This document shows positions 1-12,197 of a stretch of DNA of 64,000 bases, one piece after another. This DNA comes from Amphirosellinia nigrospora (Eukaryota; Ascomycota; Sordariomycetes; Xylariales; Xylariaceae). Under the pieces are notes generated by a model. That model was given only the letters and a program-made list of their open reading frames with translations. It searched no databases and was not told the DNA's origin. The position numbers were made by a program, and so were the translations under genes. The DNA is taken from contig SCHM01000001.1 of assembly GCA_004123355.1 (NCBI GenBank), positions 3,402,001 through 3,466,000 of the forward strand, written 5' to 3'. Position 1 is the first letter of the stretch, and each line of letters opens with the position of its first letter.

Positions 1-640
1 GGCATCTCCCCTGAATGTGGGTAGGGTACCCGTACAATCGAATCATTTCAGCAAACTACCTATCTAGAGCTTATTTCGTCTGACCAAGCCAGATGAGGCT
101 TGAGGCTCTGATATGCCGAAATGGCGTCGATTACGTCAGGGCATGTCTTGGCCAACCTATTTCCTCATTGGGAAAGAATGCTCTGCCTGCAGCTAAGATA
201 GCGTAGGGCGCTACCACCGCCCATGGAGGTCAAGGCTTCAGTATAATCTTCCTCTTCTGTTACAATACGGCGTATATGCAGCCAACATCTTGTCCTTCTC
301 AAGGTTGAAACCCAGATTGACGATCGTGTTATGTCCCAATTTTAGCAAATTATTGTATAGCCGTCAGCCCTACGCCTTGAACTGACGTAGCCTAGACGCT
401 AGATCAGTGCCTACTCTCATCTAAGTTGACGGTTACCTTAGTCGTACCCATGTATTTAGACGTATTGATGGAGCCGCAGTGACAGGAATCTAATTATACG
501 GCGGTATTACGTATAGTTAGTTCCTGGTCTTGTTGAGAGATTATATACGCACAACGAGAGCTCTATATAACCAGCACCTCGACCATGGTAAAATCTGCTC
601 TCGTCCTCGATATCATCCCTCACACTTAAACTTAATCACG
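1..640. other. Intergenic, promoter side of the beta-lactamase-like gene
   Basis: No coding pattern, RNA gene or repeat is evident. The stretch ends at the ATG at 641 and presumably holds the 5' UTR and promoter of the downstream hydrolase. A TATA-like element (TATATAA) lies near 564, about 75 nt before the ATG. Confidence 0.5.
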
Positions 641-2524
641 ATGCATCCTTTCCCGCTCGGTGTAGCGGCTGCTTCGCTATGTCTGCCAACAGCCTTTGCG
701 AGGTTTCTTGGGCCGCTCAATCCAGCACCCGTTGACCTCACCAGCGACGCCAGCAGTGTTTCTGTACAATGGCAAAATATCACCTCAACACTTGAGAACC
801 ACCTGACTGGCAAAGTACGCAACGAGGCACTATCTGGCTTAGACAAGATCACTTTCTCACTAGGCCTGTTTTCGCTTCATGACCCTAAAGCCGCTGCTTC
901 CCTTCAATATCACCACACTGGCCCGTGAGTAATTAACCCCTACTTTCTTTTTGTTTCAGTAACTTTTAAACTATAAGCTTTTAAGGGGTGAGGGCAAGCT
1001 GGTGCCTCATAAGTCAATTTCAAAATAGTAATGACTGACCCTAAGTGTTCTAGTGATGTCCGCAACTCTACACTAGGCGTGAATAAAGTGGATGGGAATT
1101 CTATATACCGTGTTGCCAGTATGACCAAGATAATGACCGTTTACTCTGGCCTACTTCTTCTCAAACCTAGCGATTGGCACAGGCCGTTGACTGAGATCTT
1201 TCCCGAAATTTCCTCGTTGCCAGAGAACGACCCAGTTCATCATATTCAGTGGGAAACGATCACTCCCTTCTCACTTGCATCTCAGATTTCCGGAATCCCT
1301 GCCAACGCGAGACCTTCGACGCCGGCGAACTCGGCACTGTCTTTACTACACAAATCAGTAGACCCAAACACTCGGCTTGCCCCTCTCACTCTCAACAGCA
1401 CGGGTATCAACGTTCCCTGTCAGAGTGCGAACTGCTCCGGAGTACAGTACCTTGAAGGCATACAGTCTCCAACATTCCCGGTCTTCCAAACGCCAGGCTA
1501 CGCCAACACAAACTTTATTCTTCTCGGTAGAGTGATTTCACAACTAACGGGACTTCCTATGAACGAACAGTGGTTCCAAAAGGCTGTATTTGGTCCCTTG
1601 AATATGACCAGCACCTCATCTCTTTCTCCCACGAAGAAACCGTATTCTGGCTATGTTGTTGCCGGTGATCTTGATGCTTTCTCCTTTGAGGTGGCATCAC
1701 GAGTTCATCTGGCGGAATCTTTTCAACGACTAACGATATCGCCAAACTGGGCATCAGCATGCTGAACGCCACCCTGTTACCGGCTGACCAAATGCGCAAG
1801 TGGATGAAGCCCAACTCATTTACCGCTGAGTTGGATTTCGCGCTTGGAATGGGCTGGGAGATCTATCGATACGCCGACAAGGTGACTGGTCATGTAACTG
1901 ACTTATACACCAAACTAGGCGATGCTGGCAACTACGCAAGCTATATCGTCATTGTGCCAGACTACGACTTCGGATTTTCGGTAATAGTGACCAGCGGGCT
2001 TGTGGAAGCTACAGAGCGTAGCGCTGCGGCGCATCTCTTGGCGGACCTGATCAGCGAGACCATCCTTCCTGCGCTGCGAGATCAGGCGACAGCCGAGACG
2101 AAGCGCAACTATGAAGGCACCTACACCGGGATGGGACAGAACACTTCAACGCTCACCCTCGCGTATAACGAGACGGCTGGTGCTAGTTTCGGGCTAACGC
2201 TGACATCGCTCGTCAACAATGGTCGCAATTTGCTCTCTTTGCTCCAGAAGACCATCGGGAGTGACCAGCTTCTGCTTGCCCCGTCAACAATAGATCCCAA
2301 GACCAAGCAACGCGGTTTCGTGATCACCCCGTAGCACCCCAAGTCGCGTACACTGGCTTGTTCTCCAAGGTCTTCGCCACGAATTCGATTGGCTGAACAA
2401 CAATGGCATTACGTATGGAGGGCAGGCTCTCGGTACCTTCTACTTCGATGTTGCTGACGATGGTCGCGCTATCGCAGCATCGCCAGCTGTGTTGCGTGGC
2501 AAGAGATTTAAAAAGTCGTCTTGA
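641..2524 (+). CDS. Secreted beta-lactamase-related serine hydrolase (frame broken 3 times)
   Basis: Exons 641-924 and 1054-2524, intron 925-1053. The model begins with a signal peptide (MHPFPLGVAAASLCLPTAFA). Class C beta-lactamase / penicillin-binding-protein fold motifs follow: SxxK as SMTK in RVASMTKIMTVYSG, YxN as YAN in PGYANTNFILLGR, and a GGIFSTTNDIAKLG block typical of fungal extracellular members. A C-terminal beta domain ends near LRGKRFKKSS. Three single-base gaps are needed: near 1690, in the C run at 2327-2330, and near 2389. With them the spliced length is 1758 nt (585 aa), the usual size of this family. The substrate is unknown; fungal homologues are annotated as lactonase, esterase or lactam hydrolase. 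True pseudogenisation is possible, but the same kind of indel occurs in housekeeping genes of this window. Confidence 0.8.
925..1053 (+). mobile_element. Introner-like intron (129 nt), divergent copy
   Basis: Starts GTGAGTAATTAACCCC, carries the internal TTCTTTTTGTTTCAGTAA block, and ends CTGACCCTAAGTGTTCTAG followed by exon TG. These blocks align in order with the 146-nt introners elsewhere in the window. It splices the hydrolase exons in frame (P-D-V-R-N-S-T). Because it is more divergent than the other copies, membership is an inference from shared block order. Confidence 0.6.
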
Positions 2525-3077
2525 GTTTCAAGAATCGCACGGTGGTTTGCTAATTCGGCCGGAGAGTATTCTCGATGGAGAGAAATTTAGATTTATACTT
2601 ACTGTAATAGGATATTTCTTTTGACCTAGATGCATGATGGACTAGGCACCGGTTTAAAGGCCTTTCCTTTTCCATGCCCTCGGCTGAAAATATGAATCTT
2701 AATATAAATTTTTAGTAAGACTATGCGTTATCACAACTTCACTTCACCTCGGGTCTAATGAGCGGGTGTACACCCCCTAGCAACTAGCGCCGGCATCGTG
2801 GCGACTAGTGCTGGCCCAGCAGCAACTAATGCTAGCCTGGGAACCAATGGGAATACTGCAATGCTTTAGGGCTTATTCCGTCAACGGGTACAGTTTCTAG
2901 GCTCCCATTAATGCCATATATTTCTTGCTGCCTGTCAAGAGATTTTTCATATTGAAGGTACAGCTTAATAATGATATCTCAAGTCTACGTGCTTCTGTAT
3001 TTCTATAAACTTCGAAGAGCAGCAATTAGTTGACTGTGGCGTTCTTGATGTGCTCGACCTGCACCTCGAAGCAATCC
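2525..3077. other. Intergenic
   Basis: Between two same-strand genes. A degenerate GC-rich repeat of roughly 20 nt (CAACTAGYGCYGGC-like) sits at about 2778-2845. Nothing else is recognised. Confidence 0.4.
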
Positions 3078-3822
3078 ATGCCGTACTAAAGTCAGCACCG
3101 CTTTGTTACGCATCTATATAGTATATATTCATTCTATAATTATCCATCGTTCAGACGCCTTGCGCCATCAAGCTCTACTTTTTACTGGTAACTTAAAATG
3201 CAGGCCAATTCACCTCTTTTCATTGCCAAGCGAAGTTCGCGACCGCATCTATGACTTCTATCTTGCCTACGACCACAGCGACTTTGGGGACACGCTGCGT
3301 CCCCACCAGCTATACCTCGATGGCGCCGTATATTCACGGCCGCTTCCCGCCCTGATGCGCACATGCAAGCGTGTTTACGAGGACATGTCCCCCACCGTTC
3401 ACGGACAAGCCGTGATGCGCGTTGAGATGCGCGGCGGGGTCGACCGCCGCATTGGATTCGCAGTGCACGGAACGCTCCGTTTCCACCGCCTGAGCAAGTT
3501 GTGGCTTCTGTTGCCATTTGAACATCCGAACTGGAACCAGTGGCTGTACTTTTTTGGCGATGTGGTTCGCCGCACCCCAAACCTCAGGGTTCTGATCTTA
3601 GACTGGGCACCTAGACCCGTGCAGGAGAAGGGTTGGAGTGGGAAAGTCAATGTGAAGAAGGAAGATGAGTTCTTCCAGATGATCGAGGGCCTAAAGGAGC
3701 TACACACCCTCGTCATCTACGGTGACATTTCCACTAGATGGGTTGACCGGCTCAAGGGATCCGAATTGCGTATGATACGGCGCCATTCCCGCTGGTGGCG
3801 TGAGCCGGGAATGGACCCTTGA
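3078..3822 (+). CDS. F-box/2EXR-like protein
   Basis: Motif FSLPSEVRDRIYDFYL followed by PALMRTCKRVYEDM is the signature of the small fungal F-box-like / 2EXR domain proteins. The rest (WLYFFGDVVRRTPNLRVLIL) looks like one LRR-like strand-helix unit. An open frame runs from 3103, but its first 34 residues look non-coding. A neater model has a 5-nt first exon (ATGCC, 3078-3082), an intron 3083-3203 (GTACTA...TGCAG) and an exon 3204-3822, giving 207 aa that begin MPPIHLFSLPSEV. That splice choice is inference. No indels are needed. Such proteins are presumed ubiquitin-ligase adaptors or simply uncharacterised. Confidence 0.6.
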
Positions 3823-4315
3823 CAACACGGCGCAATTAGGTCTGTCAAGATGAAGTGCTACGATCAGCGATAAATATTTTCGTTTGACGCAAATCTCCTC
3901 CTTGCCTAAGGGTCGAGGTTTTGAATAGCTCCATGTATAAACTCAGAATTATTTCCCTTCCCACCGGTTTCAAACCGAATACTGAACACTGACCACGCCA
4001 CATGCATGGATGTATGCTTAGTGATGACAACGATTATCCCGTGTACATATTCCTGCCGTCCTTAGAATCTTTGAAGGAGGCAATCACCTGCGCAGCTAGG
4101 CTAGGGGCATCATATTGTAATTTGCTTACAGCGAGTCCCCGCCCCCCATCATCGACTATCCACGTGTCGCTTTACTCTGAGACAGTTGCTAGCGCTCGAA
4201 TGGTGACATGATGCTGGCATATTCGATTAAATTTAGGTCGAAATAGTATTATATAACGATAGATTGCAGTATCTCCAGAGTACCATGGAGGGTCATTTGC
4301 CTGCCACGATCTGCT
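3823..4315. other. Intergenic between convergent genes
   Basis: Terminator region shared by the + gene ending at 3822 and the - gene ending at 4316. The 69-codon + frame at 4002-4211 has no supporting features. Confidence 0.4.
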
Positions 4316-5238
4316 TCAGTCTGTAATCAAAACAGCGCTAGAATACACGTTTGGGCTTCCCATCGTGTCATTCGTCCCTGTGCCATTCTTTAAGTAGCAA
4401 AAACCCGCGTGGTCCTTCACAATGGTAACAGCGACGCAAGGCCCCCCTCCCACACCCACATTATTTTTCAGGTTGGTCGCATACGCTTTGTTGTATTCTG
4501 CACACACCGTGATGCAGTTTTCCAGAGTCGGCGTGTACGTCCGAAGAATATCATGCGTCGCTGCCGTGTTGGCCCAGTTCGTCCAACACTGCTCCCTGAA
4601 CTCTTGCGGATCTTGGTTTGCCTCTACTGGTATTGGCTTCCCGTCCGCTGAATACGGCGTGTACTTCAGCCCGTCTATACCCGGGCAACCCCCGTCTGTT
4701 GGGACTAGGGATCGTTCGTCGAAGAAGCTGTCGGTGATGGTGCGGAGGACGAGGTTGTGCTCCACCGCCACTGGCATTGGGGTATCATCGCCACTAATCA
4801 ATCAATCATCAGCATTTTGGAGAGAAAGGAGTTCCAGAATTGATCTTAAAGGGCTACTGACCCAGAACTGTCAGATCCAGACCTGGATTTTTGCTGCGCG
4901 CTGAGCCCTCCACCAACGCCACCGCCAATTCCTGCTGCTAGGACAATGAATAGCGTCACAATCAGGGCCCAGAATACCGGTACAGAAAGCCCTAATATGG
5001 TTGGTTTCGGACTCTTTGTCGGTTTATCTTGAGCTTGCGATAAAGATTGTCGTCCTCCTCCCGACTCAATATCCGCGACATGCTCCTTTGGCAAAGGCTC
5101 ATTTTGTGTTATTGGGTAAAGCGGCGTGGGCGCTGCTGGCAAAGGGTATGATGCTGGCAGAGGGTGTAATCCTGTTTCCGGAGGCACAACCTCGAGATCA
5201 GGCTGCTCTTGCAGATATCTTCCATTTGTCGACGCCAT
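4316..5238 (-). CDS. Single-pass membrane protein with Cys-rich (PAN/apple-like) C-terminal domain
   Basis: Exons 5238-4862 and 4793-4316, intron 4861-4794 (GTCAGT...GATTAG), 284 aa, intact frame. The N-terminal 90 residues are Pro-rich and hydrophilic. One transmembrane helix (VPVFWALIVTLFIVLAAGIG) is followed by a Gly/Ser linker. The C-terminal part has six spaced cysteines, including LENCITVCAEYNKA and AGFCYLKNGT, which resembles the PAN_4/apple-like domain of many fungal cell-surface proteins, plus NxT/S sites. This suggests a type III topology with an external ligand-binding domain. Start at MASTNGR is chosen because upstream in-frame codons (to 5427) look non-coding. Function is unknown. 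Confidence 0.7.
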
Positions 5239-6589
5239 ATCAATCTGCGCAGGAATTGTCTGGGGACAAATCCCAATGGCGATGGTATGATATAATATGA
5301 TTGCAGCGAAACAAAATCTCAACGCGATGAGACTGGGGCAGACACGTAACTGCTCTACACATGTAGGCATCCGTTTAATCAGACCACAAAAAGAGACCAG
5401 GTTCCACGAGTTTATAGTATCATTCAAACCCCCTGTCTCATAATTGTATACTCAGCTCCTCCCCACGCCCTGTTACAGGGTGTGATCAATTATTCAGCTG
5501 CCATAAATGGTAGTCAAGTGCGGCAGCTTATTTTCTTACTACACTACTTATAGAGTGAGACAACAGGCTCAATCGAAACGCGACAAGGTCTAACCCAGAT
5601 CGATTCCTTTGGCGGGTCCCCCTGACTGTACCAGCGCCAAGCGAACCTGGCGACTGTCGAGCAAAATCCCCAATGTTTAATCCCCACGAGACGTTTAACA
5701 GTTGATTGTTACTGAGAATTCGCTTACGGACGTCGCTTACCAGTTTAACAATCAAGCGACACCAAGATCAGACAACTAACTCCCTAACTAACCAGCATAT
5801 CCTTAGCTTTGGCTTTCTCTCTCACCTACCCCGGCACGTAGCGTACATAATCACAGACATGGATCCCAGACAAGCATTTTAGGTTAACCAATCAGACAGT
5901 TTTGCGACCATGGAAGATTGGGGTCGCTTCCGTTAGCACGATGTCATTTTTAGTTCACGGCACCTTCCACTCCCTGCATTCACAACCTTAGTTTCCGAGA
6001 CTAAATTTCGGAAATCGGATAAGCTTAATATCCTACACTAGTGTAGTCCTACAAGTAATCTCTAACCTAAAATGTTGCAATAGGCTATTGTCACGCAGCC
6101 CTAGACGAAGCGAGGTTGCTGTTCCCCCAGTTAGCCAATTATTCAAGCACAAAGGGCCCGGGATGGCGGAATACGCAGTATTGAAGGAACTAAGTTCTGG
6201 CCCCCGAGACAGTTATAGAATGGCTAATGGAGCTTCATTACCCTATGTTTATGTAAAGTAGTGCGCTCGTGGCCCCTTGTCATGGCCCCATCAAACACAA
6301 CATCTCGTCCTTAAATATATCGTGACTTGCTTGTGGACTTTTTGGTTATACTTCAAGTTGAAAAGTAAGGAGATGGATGGGGTGTATAAATAGGTCGCAG
6401 GGGCCAATATCAGCACTTACTCCCCTTGCCTTCCTTTTCGTACTTAGCTTTTATTAGCCATCGCGTCCATTTGTTGGTAGTTACACTGCGTCATGTTCTA
6501 GTCATGAGATACCTTAGGCATTAATCAACTAAGTCCAGTATTTAGGAGCTAGGGGCCTATTATTCGCCAAGGCCACTTCAATACACGCA
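5239..6589. other. Intergenic, 1.35 kb
   Basis: Holds the promoter of the membrane-protein gene and the 3' flank of aguA, both on the minus strand. No gene, tRNA or repeat is recognised. The 75-codon minus frame at 5528-5755 has no domain features. Confidence 0.4.
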
Positions 6590-9500
6590 TCAATCAACAA
6601 CTCCAGCTGGTAGCACAGCAATGTAATCTAACGGCGCGGTCTCGCGGCCATTGGGTAGCGTCTCGATGCGCACGACATCGCCTTTCCTAATGCGAACATT
6701 CTTGAATGTGACTCGCGTCGCCGAGTGTCCGTCAATGCCGCGTGTAAGGGTATAGCCGAGCTTGTGCTCTAGATCACCGACCCAGGACCCGAGGCTGTTG
6801 TCATTGAGGAACAGTTCGTACTCGGCTTCGCCCTCATATAGGTCGTAGTACGCGACGGCGACGTCGTACGTGCCCGATGGATAGCCCAGCTTCGTTTGCA
6901 CGTACGCGGCCGTTGAGTTATCGATCGTTTGCACGATGCGGAATCCCGAGGCCGCTTGAAAGGGGTTCACCCCGGTTACGCGGTAGTTGTGTAAGGTCAT
7001 ATCTTCGGCCTCGATGCGCCAGGGGTGGTTACCCGCCCGGGTCGGCAGCATCGGGATGCCAGAAATGTTGTTGTAGAACTGCACAATTGAATCTCGCCAG
7101 ACGATGGCGTGACCAGCTTGGTACTCTAGTCGGAAGAGCATCTCCTTGAAGCGCTGCTCATCAATGAGTCCCTTGAGGCTCGCCCACTTTTTCGGGAATG
7201 AGGCCGCTGTTGCTGCCCCTCGTAATGCGCGTCGTAGAAGTGTTGGATCACCGTCTCCCCGTTCTTGAGGACGTGAGTATAGGGGACGTGGTGGAACCAG
7301 AGGAGTAAGTCGTCAGGTGTTGTCTTGATGTTTTCGAATCCCACTGCTAACTCGCTTGGATATTGGCCGGAGAATCCCGTCCCGTTCGTCACCGTCCTAT
7401 CCATGCCGATACTATAGCTGTCCGCCCTGGTCCATTGGCCCCATGGATTATTATCCACTGTCATAACTCAGTTTTGAGAAATCTTTGTTTGTGGGGGAGC
7501 ATGACTTGAGTCCAAAGGGGACGGGGGGTTGTATGGGGGATGTATGGAAGTGAGGGAACAGACATGACAGGAATACGTACTACTTTGCGGGTTCGGCCCA
7601 TAGTGATTGTACGTGATGTCCGTCAGTGTTTGGACGCCTAAGTTGCCGGTGTAATTTTCGTACGCTGGCCATGACAGCATAGACATGTCGGTAATAGTAT
7701 TAAGGACCTTCTTATTGAGCCCGTATGTGAGACGAATCCAGTCTTGCAGAATCGTTACCTCGTCTACGTTCGGGTCCCAGGCTATCCGGCCATACGCGTA
7801 TAGGTTCGACATTGCCAAATGTGTACCCAACCACGTCGCATTCTGACCTACATTAACGACAGCAGCGTAGCCCGAGAGCTTCTTGTTGAAGCGCTTTCCT
7901 GATAGAATATCCTCGCCTATAACTGACTTCTCCCCGTCAACACGCAGATCGAAGTTTAGAACCGTCTTCCACATAGGCGCGAGATAAACAAGATGACACT
8001 ACATATAATACTGGAGTTAATAAATTTCACTTATGGGAAGAATTACGCAAGGATTCCGGAGATTTTAACAGCTAGAAGAAAAGAATATGCCTGCTGATAC
8101 AATTCATGTCTCTGAGAGATAGCAAATGAGGGGATAAAAACCCCAGAGGCTTACCTGCTGGCCCAGATATTCCTGCGACACTTGCAGCTCAATCGCTGAG
8201 GCTGTATGTTGCACTAGAACACCCCTAGTTAGTTATCACCCTTCCAAATTTGATTTGTGAAAATTCCACAAGCCCTAGCATCTTTCTTATTCCAATAAGG
8301 AAAGTTTGCCCTCTAAAGACCGCCAAAAAGAAAATGGTGATGACGATTACCTACAGTGTGCAAAAAGGGGCGACGGTGCTTCGCGGACCTGGAAATCAAT
8401 GGGACCATATTTTACTTGTACAACAACGTTGTCGTCGAATTTATCATCGAGGTCACGGAAGAAGTCCACGGCAGCGTTCGCACGATCGTCTTTCCAGTTA
8501 GACTCGTTAAGATTCTGGTAATCGTAGACAAAGGCGCGAAACACTGCAATACTCGACGTCAGTCACCCCTATTTAGAACGTGATCTACAAAGATTTTAGG
8601 GGCACCTCGATATTCTCCTGCCTCAAAAATAAATCCAACGCTCTTAAAATTGCTAAAACAAGAAGAAAATGGAGCTGAGAATTACGCACTGACGATGCCG
8701 CCGTACGGCTTCACGGCCTTGGCAAAGAGGTTTGCGCCGTCTGCTAGGGTCCGATTGTATGTGATAGGGCCGGGTTGGCCTTCGCTGTTTGCCTTTATTA
8801 GATAACCCGCCATATCGGGAATGTGTGTATGCAGCTTCTCTGTCTGGTCATTCCACCATTTGATTACGGTCTCGTCAAGAGGATCAAAGGTAGGCAATCC
8901 GCCGAATGTCTGCGGCGAGGCAAAATTTGCCGAGATCCCTACCCGCACGCCCCACGGCCGCATGGCGTCCGCAATCTTTCCCAGCCCGGCCATATTATCA
9001 TCGCTCAGGATAATCGGATTCGTGTTCACGTTATTCACGATGATGCCGTTGATGCGGATCGAAGCAAGTAGGCGCGCGTACTCTGCGACTCGGGTCGTGT
9101 TCGCGATCGTAGTATTGTCTTTGAAGAATATTGACAAGCCCGCGTACCCGCGCTCAATCGTGCCGTCCATGTTATCCCACTGGTTAACCCAACGGATTGG
9201 GGCGCTTGGATTCGTGGCATAGGCGACCTCTGTGAAGTTCCCTTGCGCAAGCATGGATAAGTACTCAAAGGCGCCGTACAGCGCGCCCCGTTCATTCTGT
9301 CCTAGGATCTGAACCGTCTTGCTCTTGGTGTCAAGCCAGAAACCATCTTCGTCGAGCGCTGGGACGTCGGCCTTCCCACCGGCTGCCATGAAGGCGTCAA
9401 CGGTGCCAACGACGATGGACGAGCCCCTGTCGCCCTTATTATTGATGTTGAGGTTTTTCTTAACATCCCCTTGATGCCCTTCTGGATTTCCTGGCCGGCG

Positions 9501-9670
9501 ACATAAACCGGGCTTGTTTCTGAGCTACTGAGAGAAACTATAGTAGATGGAACTCTAGCCTGGCGAGCAACGTCGTCCGGCAATTGGGCGTAGCGTAACC
9601 ATGCATTTGAACCATCGTCTGCGCCCGTTAGGCCGAAACCCAGCGATATCAAAACCCATATCCCACGCAT
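6590..9670 (-). CDS. aguA: Secreted alpha-glucuronidase, GH67
   Basis: Removes 4-O-methyl-glucuronic acid from xylan oligosaccharides outside the cell. Exons 9670-8690, 8543-8355, 8213-8155, 7998-7581 and 7457-6590 give 2515 nt. Two single-G gaps in C/G runs (9467-9470 and 7216-7219 on the + strand) restore 838 aa, the normal GH67 size. Visible blocks: signal peptide MRGIWVLISLGFGLTGADDG; the N-terminal GH67N domain to about residue 150; APIRWVNQWDNMDGTIERGY; FVYDYQNLNESNWKDDRA; ELQVSQEYLGQQ; CHLVYLAPMWKTVLNFD; LSWPAYENYTGNLG; WFHHVPYTH; and the C-terminal domain starting LEYQAGHAIVWRD. Three of its introns belong to the introner family. Family identity is very secure. Confidence 0.93.
7999..8154 (-). 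mobile_element. Possible decayed introner (156 nt)
   Basis: Fourth aguA intron along the minus strand from the start counting the 123-nt one last. It ends TTAACTCCAGTATTATATGTAG before exon TG and has an internal TTCTTTTCTTCTAGC block. Its 5' end (GTAAGCCTCTGGGG) does not match the core copies, so membership is tentative. Confidence 0.4.
8214..8354 (-). mobile_element. Introner-like intron (141 nt) in aguA
   Basis: Minus-strand sequence begins GTAGGTAATCGTCATCACC, has CATTTTCTTTTTGGCGGTCT and ends GATAACTAACTAGGGGTGTTCTAG before exon TG. The 3' block and the pyrimidine block line up with the CWH43 copy (GATAACTAACTCCGAGTGTC, ACCATTTTC). Confidence 0.65.
8544..8689 (-). mobile_element. Introner-like element (146 nt) in aguA
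   Basis: Minus-strand sequence begins GTGCGTAATTCTCAGCTCC, has TTTTCTTCTTGTTTTAGCAA and ends TGACTGACGTCGAGTATTGC-AG before exon TG. It has exactly the same length and the same ordered blocks as the GH76 and transcription-factor copies. It joins GGIV to MFRAFVYDY in frame, as expected for GH67. Confidence 0.85.
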
Positions 9671-12197
9671 GTTCGTTTCTTAGTGACAGCTGAACGGATA
9701 CGAGGCTTTTGGCCCAGAAGCCATTGATGTGGGCAATCTGGCTGTTTATACATATTAGCACCCCTCGTCTCTCCCCCATAAGCATGCATCTTGGAAGTTC
9801 AGTCGAGGCCTTTCCCAATTCTAGGTTCCGGGCGGACGACATGAATTTAGGCTAATAATAATGATGGGCCCATTAACCTTGTATAGACTACCAAGAATCG
9901 TAGATGCATGCTCGGTAAAGTGAGCTACGAAGGAGTTGGGGTTCTCCTGATTTCTCCGCATGACAGTGTATATGTAGATGTGTTTCGCCCGCCATGATTT
10001 GGGGTAACAAGTTGGGGAATCCCTATTGCCAAGATACATAGTAAGTTATTGTAAGGCCCCTTGATTGGGGAGCCGGGAATGTCGACGAAACAGGAATATT
10101 CATGCAGTTAACGGGAGCTCGGTAGGTAGCATCTGCAAATCACTATGACGCAACTATTAGCGGAGGCCCACTGGTATAGTTGAGAGTAAGCATGTGCAGA
10201 AGTCTATGGCATGGAATTGAAGCGCTGGTATTAGATACTTGTTCATTCTCAAGTGGAATTATTTGCTGTTGCCGAAGATTCCGAGTTCAGACAAATCATG
10301 TATGGACCCGCTCAATCTGACAACCTAAAATTTATTCAGTAGAAGAAGAAGAAAACATCAAACTTGGACAGAGAAGAATACAGGTGTTGAAAAGCTTCAT
10401 GTGTGATTGGGAGGCTATCTGGTGCTGGGAAGGGCATCACGTGATACCCCCTTTCCTTGATTTTGAATGGCCGGAAAAAAGTTGATACTCCCGACACGAG
10501 GGTGCCAGCGGGTTTAATTAGACATCATCCATGGTTCAAACCCATCATGATTTTTGCCTAACTGTGTCATCCTGATTTGCTGTTTTGATCTTCCTTAGTC
10601 CCTTGAAGTCGACAGATTGGAGCCGTTCGGCCATCCCAGTGACCTTCACCCCCTTCTCACGGCCTTATCTTTATAGTCCTGTCAGCTCATCAACTGCAAT
10701 AGAGATTGTAGAGCAACGAGGACCCTTATACCTAGCTCACCTGTGAGCGACATAGTGCTTCCGCCGACGAGCACCATTATTTGCAAACTCGATAATGGCT
10801 GTCATTAGAGTGATTCAGCGACGACAAGCTAGAAGTATGACCTCTCGTTTGTAAGGCAACGACAATCGAGTTAAAGCTAAGACGTATCCCATTAAATCGC
10901 TAACATGGCAGCCAACGCAATGCCCAAGCACCCTATACCACACATAATACTTGTTTTGCAGTCCCATCATCACAATACATGTAATAAGCCGAATGCGACG
11001 ACCAAGAAATGGGCATTGTCCTTTCGATACCTGAAGACTAGGCCCGGACCCAAAAACAAAAGACGCAAGCATGGGCCTACCAACATCATGCCAAACATTT
11101 CAGACATCCAGACACAAAAGAAATAAGCAAATATAGGTGGAAATACAATATAGAACAGAAAGATGAAAAGGGACAATGCCGGTGATGTGAGTTCTGAAAA
11201 CAGATGCAGCCGACGTGCAGCAGCGTTCTCTCCTCGAGATCGTCTTGAGAGACTTGTTCATGCTGTCGAGCTACTCCTGTTCGACCATGATCCCGATTAG
11301 GTTTAGATTGATTTGAAGTGTTGACCGATATCGGCGCTCGCGGATATGATTAATTTTGCGGAATCGCAAGCCATGTTGCCTCTTGGTTGAGAAGCAGAAT
11401 CACGGACACACCAAAACCCTCCTTTGCCCTATGAATCAATCGAACGACGGCGGCTCATGATTTTCCGAGCGCCTTTTTATTTAGCTTATCCAGCACGGCG
11501 TACTACGACGGAGCATTGCTAGCTGGGTCGTTGGCCTCTAACTTAGCCGTCAGCTTCCGTCGCTTTGTCAACCAAAAGTCGAAAACACGAACCGCTTGTA
11601 TTGTTCTGTAAGCTCGTACTGCTCACAGATGCGAACATCGGTACATAGTCGCGCGCTCGATCCGATATCGATCGCGATGGCCCGCTTAGCCCAATCCGAG
11701 CGGTGACCGAAAACGTCGAGTCCTCCATAAACTGCCGCCGTCTCTCCTCGCCAAAGTGGCTAGGTTCTGGTTGCTTATCATGGCTTGTAGACCTAGCTTC
11801 ATGTCAGACCCCCAATCAAGATGACTACTACTGGCCGTCTCCTATACGTCGAACACAATACCAACGGCTGAAGGGAATTATTATTACCCAGTGGTTCCTT
11901 GAGTTGCCGTGTCTGACCTAGGTGCGGACATGCTAACAAGAGTATTGTTGGATGTTATACTAAAGACTGATAATAAAGAAGAATAGTCCCGACGAAGGTG
12001 GGACGGGACGGGAAATAATGATGATAATAGTCTTGATGCGGAATTTTTCATTCAACCTGAGGCTGTGTTGACGAAAGGTAGGTAGCGCTGTCTGGGCTGG
12101 CCTAGGTAATATGAAAGTACGATGGAGTATTGGGTTGATGAACTTTCTAGGCACGCCGTCGACTTATATATTTTGATAATTTTTTCGGACTCGGGTA

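Noticed and set aside
1639-1690. A 52-nt intron to explain the frame change in the beta-lactamase-like gene
   Set aside because: GTATTC is a poor donor, there is no branch site, and the sequence removed encodes residues that fit the family. A one-base gap near 1690 fits better.
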